Part shown: piece by piece, positions 17,601 to 25,662 of the stretch | Numbering within the stretch: the stretch's first letter is position 1 | Layout of the letters: the number at the start of each line of letters is the position of its first letter | DNA from: Calditrichia bacterium | Lineage (GTDB): Bacteria; Calditrichota; Calditrichia; RBG-13-44-9; J075 | Length of the DNA stretch: 64,000 bases | Direction: 5' to 3' | NCBI GenBank assembly: GCA_028284445.1 | Contig: JANQRS010000051.1 | Location: forward strand, 141,513 to 205,512 | Position numbers and translations under genes: made by a program | The notes under the pieces: model-generated | The model's input: the letters and a program-made list of their open reading frames with translations, nothing else | Databases searched by the model: none | What the model was told of the DNA's origin: nothing

Positions 17601-18164
17601 ATAATCTTCGTCGACCAGTGCTGCCGGCGTACCGTCGGCCAGGTAAGACTCACCAAACATCGGCAGCTTTGAATTAAAGATACCATTGTTGTAAGTACCA
17701 GCCGTCGGAATCATGGCGCTGTGGGCCATTGAGCTCTTCAGCATCTTTTCCAGAATGCCCTGGTGACAGGTGCCGCAGGTCTGATCCGCAATCCGGAAAT
17801 CACCGGGATTGATAAAACGGATAAACTCCGGAGATTCATGGTTAATGGCAGCATAGGCCAGCGGCGGATTGGCAGAAGAACTAAAAACGTCTTTCTGGCG
17901 CGGCAGTATGTGTGCCTTATCCTTTTCAAATTCTGCCCCGTTTCCACCATGGCAACCAACGCAGGTTAACCCAATTTCGCTGTCGCCGTCGGCGTGCATC
18001 GATTCAGTTCCGGCATGACATTGCATACAGGAACGCGAGTCAATCGTCACATCTGTCTTGGGCTTCTGGGCATATAACAGGCCACAGAAAAGCCACAAGA
18101 CCAGCAACAGCCCGATACCGGGACTCCCTGGTTTGGCAGACAATTGTATTAATCGCCCATTCAT
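14625..18164 (-). CDS. Decahaem c-type cytochrome fused to an LVIVD-repeat beta-propeller
   Basis: A 1179-residue exported protein with a signal peptide (about 1-32, ending GLLYAQ). Ten CxxCH haem sites are in the first two thirds (CMQCH, CVGCH, CGTCH, CTSCH, CMTCH, CIDCH, CQDCH, CYTCH, CYGCH, CTDCH). From about residue 735 the chain switches to LVIVD-type propeller blades (FQAVKVTDGWEPQ, LKVYDRANV, LIIVNVHTF, FHVVDVKDPLAPRW, LKVIDITAPAAPK, IAIVDIEIADKPR, LKVLKLLGPP). Multiheme proteins of this size carry electrons across the periplasm or on the cell surface; the propeller may dock a partner or a solid surface. It follows the porin gene on the same strand, as expected for a porin-cytochrome pair. 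There is no sorting domain at the C terminus. Confidence 0.92.
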   Translation of the reverse strand: MNGRLIQLSAKPGSPGIGLLLVLWLFCGLLYAQKPKTDVTIDSRSCMQCHAGTESMHADGDSEIGLTCVGCHGGNGAEFEKDKAHILPRQKDVFSSSANPPLAYAAINHESPEFIRFINPGDFRIADQTCGTCHQGILEKMLKSSMAHSAMIPTAGTYNNGIFNSKLPMFGESYLADGTPAALVDEDYKPSIKGKDTRLPSLMPFPDFASIPATDAFRVLERGNNDAGARGPGTDFHVAGGGIVLNKTRLNDPTLWFMGTNQTGGDYRSSGCTSCHVSYANDRDPNISGPEIAEFYANGGEDGHSGSADQNIPHNEPGHPIAHKMTTRVPVSQCMTCHHHQGNGALGNYIGSMWWDQESDAAKIFGKGASRDKYVSEERRKLLTKGNKIYDEIQLEDAHGHSWNYRKVYSMDRKGNLLDAEGKIVSHDDPKKFEKAVHLKDIHFEKGMHCIDCHTQQDIHGDGNIWGAMSDAVEIRCQDCHGDAKARATLVTTGVAATGDNNLLDRLSGPRTSFGKRQFEVVKGKLIQRSKMDKDLQWEIPQLYGEADVTADDYNAKAVRAHTMQKDGYTWGHEPEDLSMLAHSPDKMECYTCHSSWNTQCYGCHLSAEVNRKWKGLHYDGGDTRAEVHYNPQVLRSDAYMIGTNATTKGNKYSPIRSASAVTVTVRDRGRNAVVHQQPTIAASGHSGFAVSPNIPHTVRTRETKTCTDCHISEKNDNNAWLAATYGFGTNYVNFVGEYAYIATGKKGFQAVKVTDGWEPQPVIGSNFHNILHPDEYKDHLDNKRKLKTAYGADSKNARSIATRGEYVFVADGPGGLKVYDRANVHNKAKAQRIVEAVNSRFGENSGVDTKDATCVALPTTVPMNGDREQPPENQEEPVEDIFRYAYVSDREEGLIIVNVHTFHDHDPQNNKLKRAATYNPGGKLTGAVKIRIAGNYVYIMTENNGFHVVDVKDPLAPRWVTSIDEGINGGRSLAIQFRYAFITDREGLKVIDITAPAAPKLVEDATIVFPDARDVYPMRTYLYVSAGREGIAIVDIEIADKPRLLTKYNANGEMNDVYSMTTGAVNASNFAFVADGKNGLKVLKLLGPPDTDGHLGFSPKPSPRLIATYKTNGPAYAISDGMRRDRAIDESGNQISVGGRLGSRPLTGEQIENLTHRNGEVFKVSDDPSPQTTQASNK

Positions 18165-18480
18165 TTCGTATTCCTTTTTAGTTACTGTCTCGAATTCACA
18201 AGTTTACTGATAGTTGATAGTTCATAGTTGTTCGTCATCTCGCTACGCTCGTGTCAGAGGCTTCGCGCCGTCAGCTCACTAGGTTCGCGTCAATTTTCAA
18301 TCTTTCATTTTCTTTTCGCGTCGACGGCCAACCGCCAACGGTTTTTCGTTCTTCATTCTTCAATTGTCTCTTCACTTCTTCCCCGGGTAGAAAAACAAAC
18401 CCGGGGCTGGTCTAAATCATCCCGCAAGCGGGATTCTCAGGGCGAAAAGAAAATTTTCAATTTTCAATCTTCAATCTTCC
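18165..18480. other. Spacer upstream of the decahaem gene with repeat C
   Basis: No gene. It holds low-complexity TTCATTC/TTCAATTTTC words near 18345-18365 and 18455-18480, and interspersed repeat C copy 2 (18378-18452). A short CGCTACGCTCGTG/CTTCGCGCC segment near 18239-18272 is also low in information. Part of it must carry the ribosome binding site for the start at 18164. Confidence 0.75.
18378..18452 (-). repeat. Interspersed repeat C, copy 2
   Basis: Reverse-oriented relative of 13506-13583. It has the CCCCGGGT/ACCCGGGG stem around a T-rich loop and the CCCGC-TT-GCGGG stem. The order on the minus strand is the same as in the two plus-strand copies. Confidence 0.85.
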
Positions 18481-19992
18481 TTAAAAAACCGTCACCAGCG
18501 TCAAATTACTGGTAATCACTGTCTGTTCGCTTTCCAGGATGTCAATGCCTGCAGGACGCGGAAAGAAAGCGTTTATCGCCGCTTGAAAAACGAGATTTTC
18601 GTTAAGGAACAAGCGGTAGTTAATCGCCCCATTGACTTCCATACCGATTTCCGTGTTGTTGGTATTGATGGCAGATTCCGGATTGACAAACTGCGCATAG
18701 TTGAAGTTGGAAGCGAAAAAGAGTTTCGGCGTAAAGACGATATCCAGTCCGGCGTTCAACAAAAGCATACCGGGATTCTCGAAAGCCGATGGCCCCTGAT
18801 TGGACGCAATAAAGCTGTTCGGCTTGCTAAAGGCATTCCCGCCAACGATGAAACTGTTGCCGGCGCCAAAAAGGTTGATATTCTCATTGATGCTGGCAAA
18901 ACCGGTTGCCACATCATCATTTGGATTGTTGTCACCGGAGGCAAAAAATGCAGCGGCGCGATAATTCAGATAGTCCAGCGGGTATTCCATTTCAACCCCG
19001 GCCAGGAAGGCCTGAACGCTTTTCGCTTCGCCACTGGCAACATCCACATCATCTCCAAAGGCAAAGTAGAAAGCAGGGCTGAAGACGTAGCGTCCCCAAT
19101 GTCCGGCGCTGGCGATCCCGGCATAGAAAACGTCCAGCTCATTGCCTTCGATCGAGCGGTCGCGGTTATAATGAAATGAGGTAACGCTGTTGAATCCGGG
19201 ACGCAGAAAATCTTCCCAGAACCAGTTTCCAAAAGCAACCTGCTGACCAAGCGCATCAAAGGTTAACTGGCCGTTTTCCTTCACACGGCGATCAACGAAG
19301 GCAGCATTCCACTGAACCTGGTTTTTCCAAAGCTCACTAAACAGTGCATAACCGAGGTTGAAATCCTGGAAAATAAGTCCGTTGAAATCCGTTTTGAAAA
19401 ACTGCAAACCATTTCGAGTCGAAACGAAGTCGAAATTGCTGCCGACATCGAAGAGCTTCAGCTCACCAAACAATTCAAGGAAAGCAATGTCTTCCAGGTC
19501 GTTGCCGTTTCCGCGATTAAAGATGGTCTTTGCTGAACTCTTGATGCTCCAGTCCTTTGGCTTAAAGACCGTTGCGCCTTTGAACAATTCCAGCGAGGTC
19601 ACATTGTCGGTGTTAAACGCTGTCTCGGCACCTTCCTGATTGTTGAAGACAGTCTTCGGTACCAGAACATTTGTGAAGACCAGGAAATTGTTGTTTCCAA
19701 GAAAGGGGAAATCACCTTTCAATACATTTTGATTGTAGGGATCAAAAATATGTCGTGGATAGACCCCAAGGTCGCTGAGGATATTCCAGCGGCTGGAGCG
19801 ACGGACTAGCGAAGCTTTCGAAAATCTTTTATAGGCGCCGTCTCCATCATCCCCGGTTTGATAGACCCGGCGTGGATCGCGAAATGGTTTGTCATCATCA
19901 GCTGCGAGCGGCGCAAAAGTGATTGCCAGTAGACAGATCACCGTCAGTGCTGTCGGGTATGCAAACAATTTGCGCGATTTATTGAACTGCAT
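18481..19992 (-). CDS. Outer-membrane beta-barrel (porin-like) paired with the decahaem cytochrome
   Basis: About 503 residues from the ATG at 19992 (AAAGGAAG upstream); a GTG at 20001 is also in frame. A signal peptide ends near PLAADDDKP. The rest is a run of amphipathic strands rich in aromatic residues and short turns (FLELFGELKLFDVGSNFDFVSTRNGLQ is one example), and the chain ends LVTVF with the terminal Phe expected of BAM substrates. The pattern resembles alginate-export-type or other large barrels. It lies upstream of the decahaem gene and downstream of the SH3/octahaem gene, consistent with a conduit that lets haems pass the outer membrane. Substrate transport is the alternative. Confidence 0.78.
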   Translation of the reverse strand: MQFNKSRKLFAYPTALTVICLLAITFAPLAADDDKPFRDPRRVYQTGDDGDGAYKRFSKASLVRRSSRWNILSDLGVYPRHIFDPYNQNVLKGDFPFLGNNNFLVFTNVLVPKTVFNNQEGAETAFNTDNVTSLELFKGATVFKPKDWSIKSSAKTIFNRGNGNDLEDIAFLELFGELKLFDVGSNFDFVSTRNGLQFFKTDFNGLIFQDFNLGYALFSELWKNQVQWNAAFVDRRVKENGQLTFDALGQQVAFGNWFWEDFLRPGFNSVTSFHYNRDRSIEGNELDVFYAGIASAGHWGRYVFSPAFYFAFGDDVDVASGEAKSVQAFLAGVEMEYPLDYLNYRAAAFFASGDNNPNDDVATGFASINENINLFGAGNSFIVGGNAFSKPNSFIASNQGPSAFENPGMLLLNAGLDIVFTPKLFFASNFNYAQFVNPESAINTNNTEIGMEVNGAINYRLFLNENLVFQAAINAFFPRPAGIDILESEQTVITSNLTLVTVF

Positions 19993-20036
19993 TTTGATCA
20001 CTTCCTTTAGTTATTTGGTTAAATTTTTCGCCTCTT

Positions 20037-20082
20037 CACATCCCCCTGAATCCCCCTTCGAAGGGGGACACAGGGGGATGTG
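20037..20082. repeat. CCCCCT-type palindrome, subfamily B, copy 2
   Basis: Outer arms CACATCCCCCTG and CAGGGGGATGTG, inner palindrome TCCCCCTTCGAAGGGGGA. It fills most of the gap between the octahaem gene stop (20104) and the porin start (19992). Confidence 0.9.
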
Positions 20083-20103
20083 ATAGAGCTAATCTGTTCT
20101 ACA

Positions 20104-21591
20104 TTAAAATCCAGCGGCCAGACTACTCTCGGAATTATGACACTGAGAGCATTTCTGCGGCCCGGAATTGGTTTCCCGGTGACAGGTCCGGCAAGTGCCG
20201 TGGAAAGCCTTTTTACGGCTGACGACTTCCGTCGCTTCAAACTTGTGGCAGCCACCATCACTACAATTGGTAGGACGAACACCCGGCTTAGTTGTATGGT
20301 GACAGACCTGGCAGACATTTGCCTCATTTTCCACTTCCACATGATTAGCGATGTGCATAAGGTGAGGGAAGAAGACTTCGCCACGTTCACCGGTGCGATT
20401 CATGATCCAATCCTGAGCAAGCCCCGCCAAATGCGGACTTTCGGAATCGTCCACCTTGGTGGCAGCAATTGCCGGCGCAGGATCTTCTTTCGGCGGTGGT
20501 GGCGTGACTGCTTCACGAATCTCTTCCTCAGTCACTGGCACAGGCTTCACCGGCACAACTTCACGGCTGCCAATAACCGGCATGACTTCAGGATCTCCTG
20601 CGTCGATGGTGAATTCTTTTTCCCAGTGACGAATCGCTTTGGAGAATTCGACCACATTAAACGGCTTGTAGGTCGGACTCAGCTCATTATGACAGGAGCG
20701 GCAAAGCAAATCACGTTCTTCGAGGTTGCGATACACGCGAAATCCCATCGCTTCCAGTTCAGCATCCGTCACGCCTTCGCGGTAGTGTTCATTCAGATAT
20801 TTTCCACCCGGGCCATGACAGGTCTCGCATCCAACACCTTCAGCATCACTATAGTTCGGTCCAAGACGCTTCGGCTCAACGCCATAGGCCGTCACGTGAC
20901 ATTTCCGACAGCGCCAGTTTGTCACCGGATCAATAATCCCACGCTTCTTGGCAAAAGCCTTGGTGTAGTCCCGCTTCAATGTTTCAAATGCGGAGGAATG
21001 GAAGTGATCGCGCCACACGCCATATGGGCCTTTCGAGAATCCCGCATGCGCATTGCTATGACATGGCACGCAGGAAGAAACACCCAGATATTGCGCATCT
21101 ATATCATCGATTACGGTCGGGGTTTTCGCCCCGCGATATTCATCCAGGCTTACCTGGGTGAATGAGGATTTTACAGCTTGATCGGTGATATATCGTGCCG
21201 ACATCCAGCCTTCAACAAATCCGGCCTCATCCGCTGCCAAATACCAGGTTACCCTGCCGTTCGAGGTTTTTTCTTCATAAATGGTTACAGCATCACCCTG
21301 GAACACATGCCCGATGATTTCCGATTTTGAGGTCGGTTCACCTCTTACGTTGAGACACATGGCGCTCACGTATGCGGTTTTCAGGATTGGACGGTCCACA
21401 AAGGCCGGTGTTACGGTAACACTATCTGAGTTTTCCGGTAAAAAACCGGTCTTTTCAGGTGTATCAGATTCCGCTGAATCACAATAGGTTAAGAGGAGCG
21501 GAACCATCCCCAGAATGACGGGGATTAGCAAAATTGCAAGCCAACGTGCCATATTCGGTTTCTTGTTATTGTCAGTTACATTCGCAGCCAT
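20104..21591 (-). CDS. Multiheme cytochrome c with SH3-like domain, about eight haems
   Basis: A 495-residue protein anchored or exported by an N-terminal hydrophobic helix (about 15-40). Residues 70-145 form a bacterial SH3 domain (CLNVRGEPTSKSEIIGHV, WYLAADEAGFVEGWM). Haem sites follow: CVPCH, CRKCH, CETCH, CRSCH, CQVCH, CRTCH and CSQCH, plus one unusual spacing CSDGGCH (C-x4-C-H). The middle resembles cytochrome c554/NrfB-type modules (GVGCETCHGPGGKY). A Pro/Glu-rich linker (about residues 315-345) separates two haem groups. The SH3 domain may tether the protein to peptidoglycan. It is placed between the Fe-S/FAD oxidoreductase and the porin, fitting a periplasmic relay. Confidence 0.9.
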   Translation of the reverse strand: MAANVTDNNKKPNMARWLAILLIPVILGMVPLLLTYCDSAESDTPEKTGFLPENSDSVTVTPAFVDRPILKTAYVSAMCLNVRGEPTSKSEIIGHVFQGDAVTIYEEKTSNGRVTWYLAADEAGFVEGWMSARYITDQAVKSSFTQVSLDEYRGAKTPTVIDDIDAQYLGVSSCVPCHSNAHAGFSKGPYGVWRDHFHSSAFETLKRDYTKAFAKKRGIIDPVTNWRCRKCHVTAYGVEPKRLGPNYSDAEGVGCETCHGPGGKYLNEHYREGVTDAELEAMGFRVYRNLEERDLLCRSCHNELSPTYKPFNVVEFSKAIRHWEKEFTIDAGDPEVMPVIGSREVVPVKPVPVTEEEIREAVTPPPPKEDPAPAIAATKVDDSESPHLAGLAQDWIMNRTGERGEVFFPHLMHIANHVEVENEANVCQVCHHTTKPGVRPTNCSDGGCHKFEATEVVSRKKAFHGTCRTCHRETNSGPQKCSQCHNSESSLAAGF

Positions 21592-21638
21592 TCTCTTACT
21601 TCCTTTGTTAATGCTTAATGCGTTTGGTGGTATTTTGC

Positions 21639-22997
21639 TTATGAGACCATGGCCATCGGACCGCTATATTGAGACGGTCCGGGCATCACGGTTCTATTGG
21701 GCGTCTTCTTTTCAGCATTGCCGAATTGAATTCCCATTTCTTTCAGCATTTTGACCGGCGGAATGCCACCGACCATGATAAAGACAAAGTCATTCTTCAT
21801 TTCACGGATGCCCTGTTCAGTCTTCAGAACAACCGACCGCGCCTTCACCTCAAGCAGATTGGAATTGTAAATCGGGACAACCTGTCCGATGGCGATGGAC
21901 TCATTAATTCGCTCTTCATTTTTCTTCTTTATTCGCAGGAATTTCTCCTTCCGGTATGAAATGGCGACGCGATTGCCGGTTTGTTTCCCGAGCATCATTG
22001 CCGCCTGCACGGCACTGTCGCCACCGCCAACGACCAGGATGTTTTGGTTCTGATAATCACCTGCATCCGAAAGGTCGTAACTGACTTTTTCCATCGTTTC
22101 TCCGGGAATATTCAGTTTACGTGGCGTACCGCGGCGGCCAAGCGCCAACACCACGTGGTTCCCGTAGACGCTGGTATTCGCGGATTCAACCTTAAAGGCA
22201 TCATTTTCCCAGCCAATTCGCTTGACCTGCTGATGACTGAGCATGTCCAGCTTGTGCCGTTTGATGCTATCTTGCCACAGTTCCAGCAGGAACTCCTTCG
22301 AGTATTCCGCATCATTGAGACGACCGTAGAGCGGCATGTCAACCGGTTGTACCATCACCATCGCCCGTTTCGCAAACATGCGGATGGAACCGCCAATCTC
22401 GTACTGCTCAAGGATCTGGGCGGACAGTCCATGCTCCACCGCTGTCAACGCCGCAGACAAGCCTGCCGGACCGGCACCAATGATAATGACATCCTTTATC
22501 TTCTTGTTACGCGAGCGGCGCTTGGTAGCGGCGATCTTTTCGATCGCTCGCCGACCGCCATTGACGGCATTATGCACCAGCGAAATCCCGCCCAACTCGC
22601 CGGCGACATAAATGCCGGGAATATTGGTCTGCTGATCGTCACCCAACAGCGGGATATCATCGCGAAGGTGAAGATTATGGATGCCTATTGAAATAGCGCC
22701 CACCGGGCATGCATCTGCACAAGCCCCGTGACCGACACAACGTAATGGATTTAAAAGAGCGGCCTTGCCATATATCATTCCTAACACATCTCCTTCCGGG
22801 CACACCCGAACACATGAGCCACAGCCGAGACAAAGGTCGTCGTCTACCTGCGGATACTGTGCCATCGGCGCTCCGGCATCAGCATCGTCCCGCCTTGCGA
22901 GGTCGATACGTTGCTGATGCCGGAAGCTGAAGACATTGGTCAGAATGATCAGCAGAGCCACCACAGCGACGCTGCTGTATATCAGAATTCCTTCCAT
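21639..22997 (-). CDS. Membrane-anchored ferredoxin/FAD oxidoreductase
   Basis: A 452-residue protein. One N-terminal helix (about 5-25) anchors it. Next is a 2[4Fe-4S]-type segment: CLGCGSCVRVCP is complete, while the second motif reads CVGHGACADACP, with His where the second Cys would be. From about residue 165 follows a thioredoxin-reductase-like FAD/NAD(P) unit: GAGPAGLSAAL for FAD and VVGGGDSAVQAAM for the second nucleotide. It would pass electrons between NAD(P)H or a ferredoxin and the cytochromes. GACAAGGAAGCAAT just before the ATG provides the ribosome binding site. It sits between an outer-membrane barrel and the octahaem gene in the same direction. Which face of the membrane holds the catalytic part is unclear. 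Confidence 0.88.
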   Translation of the reverse strand: MEGILIYSSVAVVALLIILTNVFSFRHQQRIDLARRDDADAGAPMAQYPQVDDDLCLGCGSCVRVCPEGDVLGMIYGKAALLNPLRCVGHGACADACPVGAISIGIHNLHLRDDIPLLGDDQQTNIPGIYVAGELGGISLVHNAVNGGRRAIEKIAATKRRSRNKKIKDVIIIGAGPAGLSAALTAVEHGLSAQILEQYEIGGSIRMFAKRAMVMVQPVDMPLYGRLNDAEYSKEFLLELWQDSIKRHKLDMLSHQQVKRIGWENDAFKVESANTSVYGNHVVLALGRRGTPRKLNIPGETMEKVSYDLSDAGDYQNQNILVVGGGDSAVQAAMMLGKQTGNRVAISYRKEKFLRIKKKNEERINESIAIGQVVPIYNSNLLEVKARSVVLKTEQGIREMKNDFVFIMVGGIPPVKMLKEMGIQFGNAEKKTPNRTVMPGPSQYSGPMAMVS

Positions 22998-23011
22998 GAT
23001 TGCTTCCTTGT

Positions 23012-24619
23012 CTAAAAGATATATCCCACCTCAAATAACATGCGCGGCCCCTGGAGGTCATCGCCGTTAGCTAAGTCTAGCAGGCCGGCGATGACCAGGC
23101 TGCGAAACATTATCCAGGAGGTATTTATTCGAAATACATTATTTGCCCGCGACAGGTCGACGTCGCGGATGGTGTACGCGTATCTCAAATAGCTGAGATC
23201 AACGCGGTGTCCCTGAACGAATTGCTTCCCGACCTGTATAGTGCCAAGCAGACCATCGGAAAACGGCTCCGAGAATCCGGTGGCAGAGACGCCCAGTGAA
23301 ATGCGGCGGCGCATTAGATTACGGCGACTAACGCCGGCGCTAAAGCTGAAGGTTGCATCGGAAGAAGAAAGATTCCGGGTGCGAAACCCACCACCTGTAT
23401 TGACTTCAAGTTGTCCCGGCAATTGCAAAGACAGACTGCCGCGAATGCCGGTGCGCGGCGCTGCGTCAAATAAGAATTCATCGATATCAATAAATTCGAT
23501 GGAGTAATAGTTCTGGCGATTGTCAAAGGTTAGCCCGGCGGAAACCGCATCACTAAAGCGATAACGCCCGGCAACGTAGAAATTGGACAGCGTAACAGCT
23601 TTGCCGGTACGGGCCTGACGCCATTTGCGATTGATATCAACCTCGACGCTTTGAAAAATGCTGAACCGGCTGCCGCGACTGTAAGTATTTTGAAAGTAGA
23701 GAAACTCGCGGCTAATGGTTTGTCCGCTATATTCCATCACCGCCGCCAGGGTGGTTTCGAAGCGACGAATGCTGACATCGCGCGGTGCGAAATGCAGGTA
23801 AGCGCCATACTTCTGGATATCAGTCTGGAAATTCGAATTGAATAAATTAGGCTGAAATCCAGCCATCACCCCGAGGCGGGTATTGGATAACAGGCGCATT
23901 TCCACCTGGGCCCCGTCAATATTGCCAAGGCCGCTCAGACGGCGCGTATAGATGCGTCCAAGCTTGTAATTCAGCAGCGACTCGTCATCGTGATAATCGA
24001 GATAGAGCTCATAAACGCGATTGCGCAATTCCTGCTGCTGGACAGCGTTGGCCAGGTAATCCTGCACCCGCTCGTTATAGCGAACCCGGGTACGGGCCCG
24101 CAAGGTTAATTCCTTACCAAGAATGTGATGCATGCGAAAATTCAGCCGGGTTGAGGTCTGAAAAAAATCCAGCCCGATCTCGGCATTGTCTTGCAGTTGA
24201 AGCAGTTGAACGGAAGCGCTCCCACTGAACCGGGCAAGCGGCTCAGGGGATCGTTTTCCTAAAGGTATTGCCGGCGCTTTCTTTTGGGTACGTCGTTTGA
24301 CGTTCTTTTTTTGATTCTCTCCTTCATCCGATTTTACGCGCGCCAGCAGTATTGCCGTATCACCGGGTCGAACCTTCAGGGGAGAGGAGAGAATCTTGCA
24401 GGAGGCAGAGTATCTGGCCACAAAAATCACTTCCAGCCGGGCAACCAGGGTCCTGTTGCGACCAATGACCAGCCGATCTCCTACCTGCAATCCCTGCTCA
24501 GTACCGCCACTGAGATATACATGCTCAGCCGACATGTAATCTACCTGGAAGCGGGTTCTTGACTCCTGAGCGAAGAAGGGTTGAATTAGGAGCAGAGATA
24601 TGATCAGATAGCGTTTCAT
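23012..24619 (-). CDS. Outer-membrane beta-barrel with short N-terminal periplasmic domain
   Basis: A 535-residue protein with a signal peptide (MKRYLIISLLLIQPFFAQ). Residues 25-85 form a small beta domain (EQGLQVGDRLVIGRN, LEVIFVARYSASCKIL, GDTAILLARV) resembling the helix-free FlgT-C/SHD-like domains that precede barrels. A basic linker (KKNVKRRTQKKAP) then leads to long alternating strands and the terminal FEVGYIF. The role is unknown; the position next to the Fe-S/FAD oxidoreductase inside the cytochrome locus suggests a second outer-membrane component, possibly a MtrB-like sheath. No CxxCH or CxxC is present near the N terminus, unlike classical MtrB proteins. Confidence 0.75.
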   Translation of the reverse strand: MKRYLIISLLLIQPFFAQESRTRFQVDYMSAEHVYLSGGTEQGLQVGDRLVIGRNRTLVARLEVIFVARYSASCKILSSPLKVRPGDTAILLARVKSDEGENQKKNVKRRTQKKAPAIPLGKRSPEPLARFSGSASVQLLQLQDNAEIGLDFFQTSTRLNFRMHHILGKELTLRARTRVRYNERVQDYLANAVQQQELRNRVYELYLDYHDDESLLNYKLGRIYTRRLSGLGNIDGAQVEMRLLSNTRLGVMAGFQPNLFNSNFQTDIQKYGAYLHFAPRDVSIRRFETTLAAVMEYSGQTISREFLYFQNTYSRGSRFSIFQSVEVDINRKWRQARTGKAVTLSNFYVAGRYRFSDAVSAGLTFDNRQNYYSIEFIDIDEFLFDAAPRTGIRGSLSLQLPGQLEVNTGGGFRTRNLSSSDATFSFSAGVSRRNLMRRRISLGVSATGFSEPFSDGLLGTIQVGKQFVQGHRVDLSYLRYAYTIRDVDLSRANNVFRINTSWIMFRSLVIAGLLDLANGDDLQGPRMLFEVGYIF

Positions 24620-24868
24620 GATTTTTGTAGCCAGATGGTTATGGGACGTTTCGACATTCCTTTGTGCGAGGTCGATTTCCTTTACTTAAAAATTCACTCT
24701 CAAAATATCTTCCGGAGCAGGTAAATTCTATAGCGAGGACTGCATATGTCTTGTAGGAGTAACAGGGGAGTTTTGTCGCAGTTTGAACTACAAATACATT
24801 GAAGCATTGAAGCATTGAAGCATTGAAGATTTATGAACTACGGGGCGCAGTACGCAGTAAGCGGCCAA

Positions 24869-24925
24869 CAGCGGAGCCGTTACAGAAAATAGCCACATGT
24901 CTGCTGCTGGCGAATTTGGGTAAAT
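24869..24925 (+). repeat. Interspersed repeat D, copy 1 (diverged)
   Basis: A 57-bp segment (GCGGAGCCGTTACAGA ... CTGGCGAATTTGG) related to 30443-30499 and 56700-56756. This is the most diverged of the three copies. Confidence 0.6.
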
Positions 24926-24990
24926 GCAGTGCTAATGAAGAGATCATGACTGGTCTAAGCGCCTCGCAAGCCAATTCCTTTCCCAGCCCA

Positions 24991-25027
24991 CAATGTTTCA
25001 ATGCTTCGATGTTTCAATGTTTCAATG
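24991..25027 (-). repeat. GAAACATT/GAAGCATT array at the 3' end of the heptahaem gene
   Basis: On the minus strand the words CATTGAAA, CATCGAAG and CATTGAAA follow the TGA stop of the heptahaem gene after a few bases. It is a degenerate member of the GAAGCATT family. Confidence 0.75.
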
Positions 25028-25031
25028 ATCA

Positions 25032-25661
25032 TCATTTTCCCGTTCGCGGCAGCTTACTAAAATCGAAGCCCAAACCGCCGAGGTATTCCCAGCGAATAGA
25101 AAGGATGTTGTGGCAAGGCTGGCAGTCGAAGTCGAAGCCTTCGGCGATGTGGTCCGGACGGCTGCTTTGCAGGTAATCTTCAAGATGGCAGGAAACGCAT
25201 TCCACCGGCGTCATAACAAACTCATTGCGCTGTTCCTGGATATGGCAGGATTGGCAATCGACCACCGAATGCGCCCCAACGAGGGCAAACCCCCGCGTGG
25301 CGTGAATTTCCAGAATGTTCTTCTCATTGTGCCAACGCTCCGGTTCGTGACAGCTCTGACAATTGAAGCCAAAATGTCCCTTGTGGGCATCATCATGGCA
25401 GTCTGCGCAGGCGCTACCAACCTCTGCAAACTTGAGAGATCCGTGACAGTCAATGCACTGGGCATTTCGGTGACGACCAACCAACGGAAAGCCGGTTTCT
25501 TTGTGATTAAACTCCATCGGCTTGCGCAGCTCGTGAAAGGATCGTGGCGTATGACAGTTCTCGCACTCCCATTTTATTTTTCCATGCGGACTCAGCATCT
25601 TACTCTGGCCTACCAGCGCGATGCTCAATAGCAGCATGATCACAACAATTCGATAAAACAT
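25032..25661 (-). CDS. Heptahaem c-type cytochrome
   Basis: About 209 residues from the ATG at 25661, placed one base past the stop of the 20-haem gene and preceded by GGAGGGG. The signal peptide is MFYRIVVIMLLLSIALVGQS. Seven CxxCH sites follow (CENCH, CIDCH, CADCH, CQSCH, CQSCH, CVSCH, CQPCH) in only about 180 residues, a dense haem packing. Two copies of the unit H-x3-GF-x-LVG-x-H-x4-C-x2-CH are shared with the 20-haem protein upstream, so the two genes are related by duplication. It probably relays electrons in the periplasm between the large cytochrome and the outer membrane. Confidence 0.92.
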   Translation of the reverse strand: MFYRIVVIMLLLSIALVGQSKMLSPHGKIKWECENCHTPRSFHELRKPMEFNHKETGFPLVGRHRNAQCIDCHGSLKFAEVGSACADCHDDAHKGHFGFNCQSCHEPERWHNEKNILEIHATRGFALVGAHSVVDCQSCHIQEQRNEFVMTPVECVSCHLEDYLQSSRPDHIAEGFDFDCQPCHNILSIRWEYLGGLGFDFSKLPRTGK

Positions 25662-25662
25662 A

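Larger units (their letters stand above)
24620..25031. other. Repeat-filled spacer inside the cytochrome locus
   Basis: No gene. Contents are GAAGCATT x3 (24801-24824), interspersed repeat D copy 1 (24869-24925) and a TTTCAATG-type array (24991-25027) that starts a few bases past the stop of the heptahaem gene. The insertion separates the heptahaem/20-haem/cytochrome-b-like genes from the barrel and later genes, so there may be two transcripts. Confidence 0.8.

Noticed and set aside
16278..17672. Long plus-strand open frame (464 codons) across the decahaem cytochrome gene
   Set aside because: It is antisense to a clear multiheme gene; its residues follow the complement of CxxCH codons and show no domain. 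Similar antisense frames at 1175-1705, 2648-3367, 11346-12401, 15447-16187 and 20080-21165 were rejected for the same reason.
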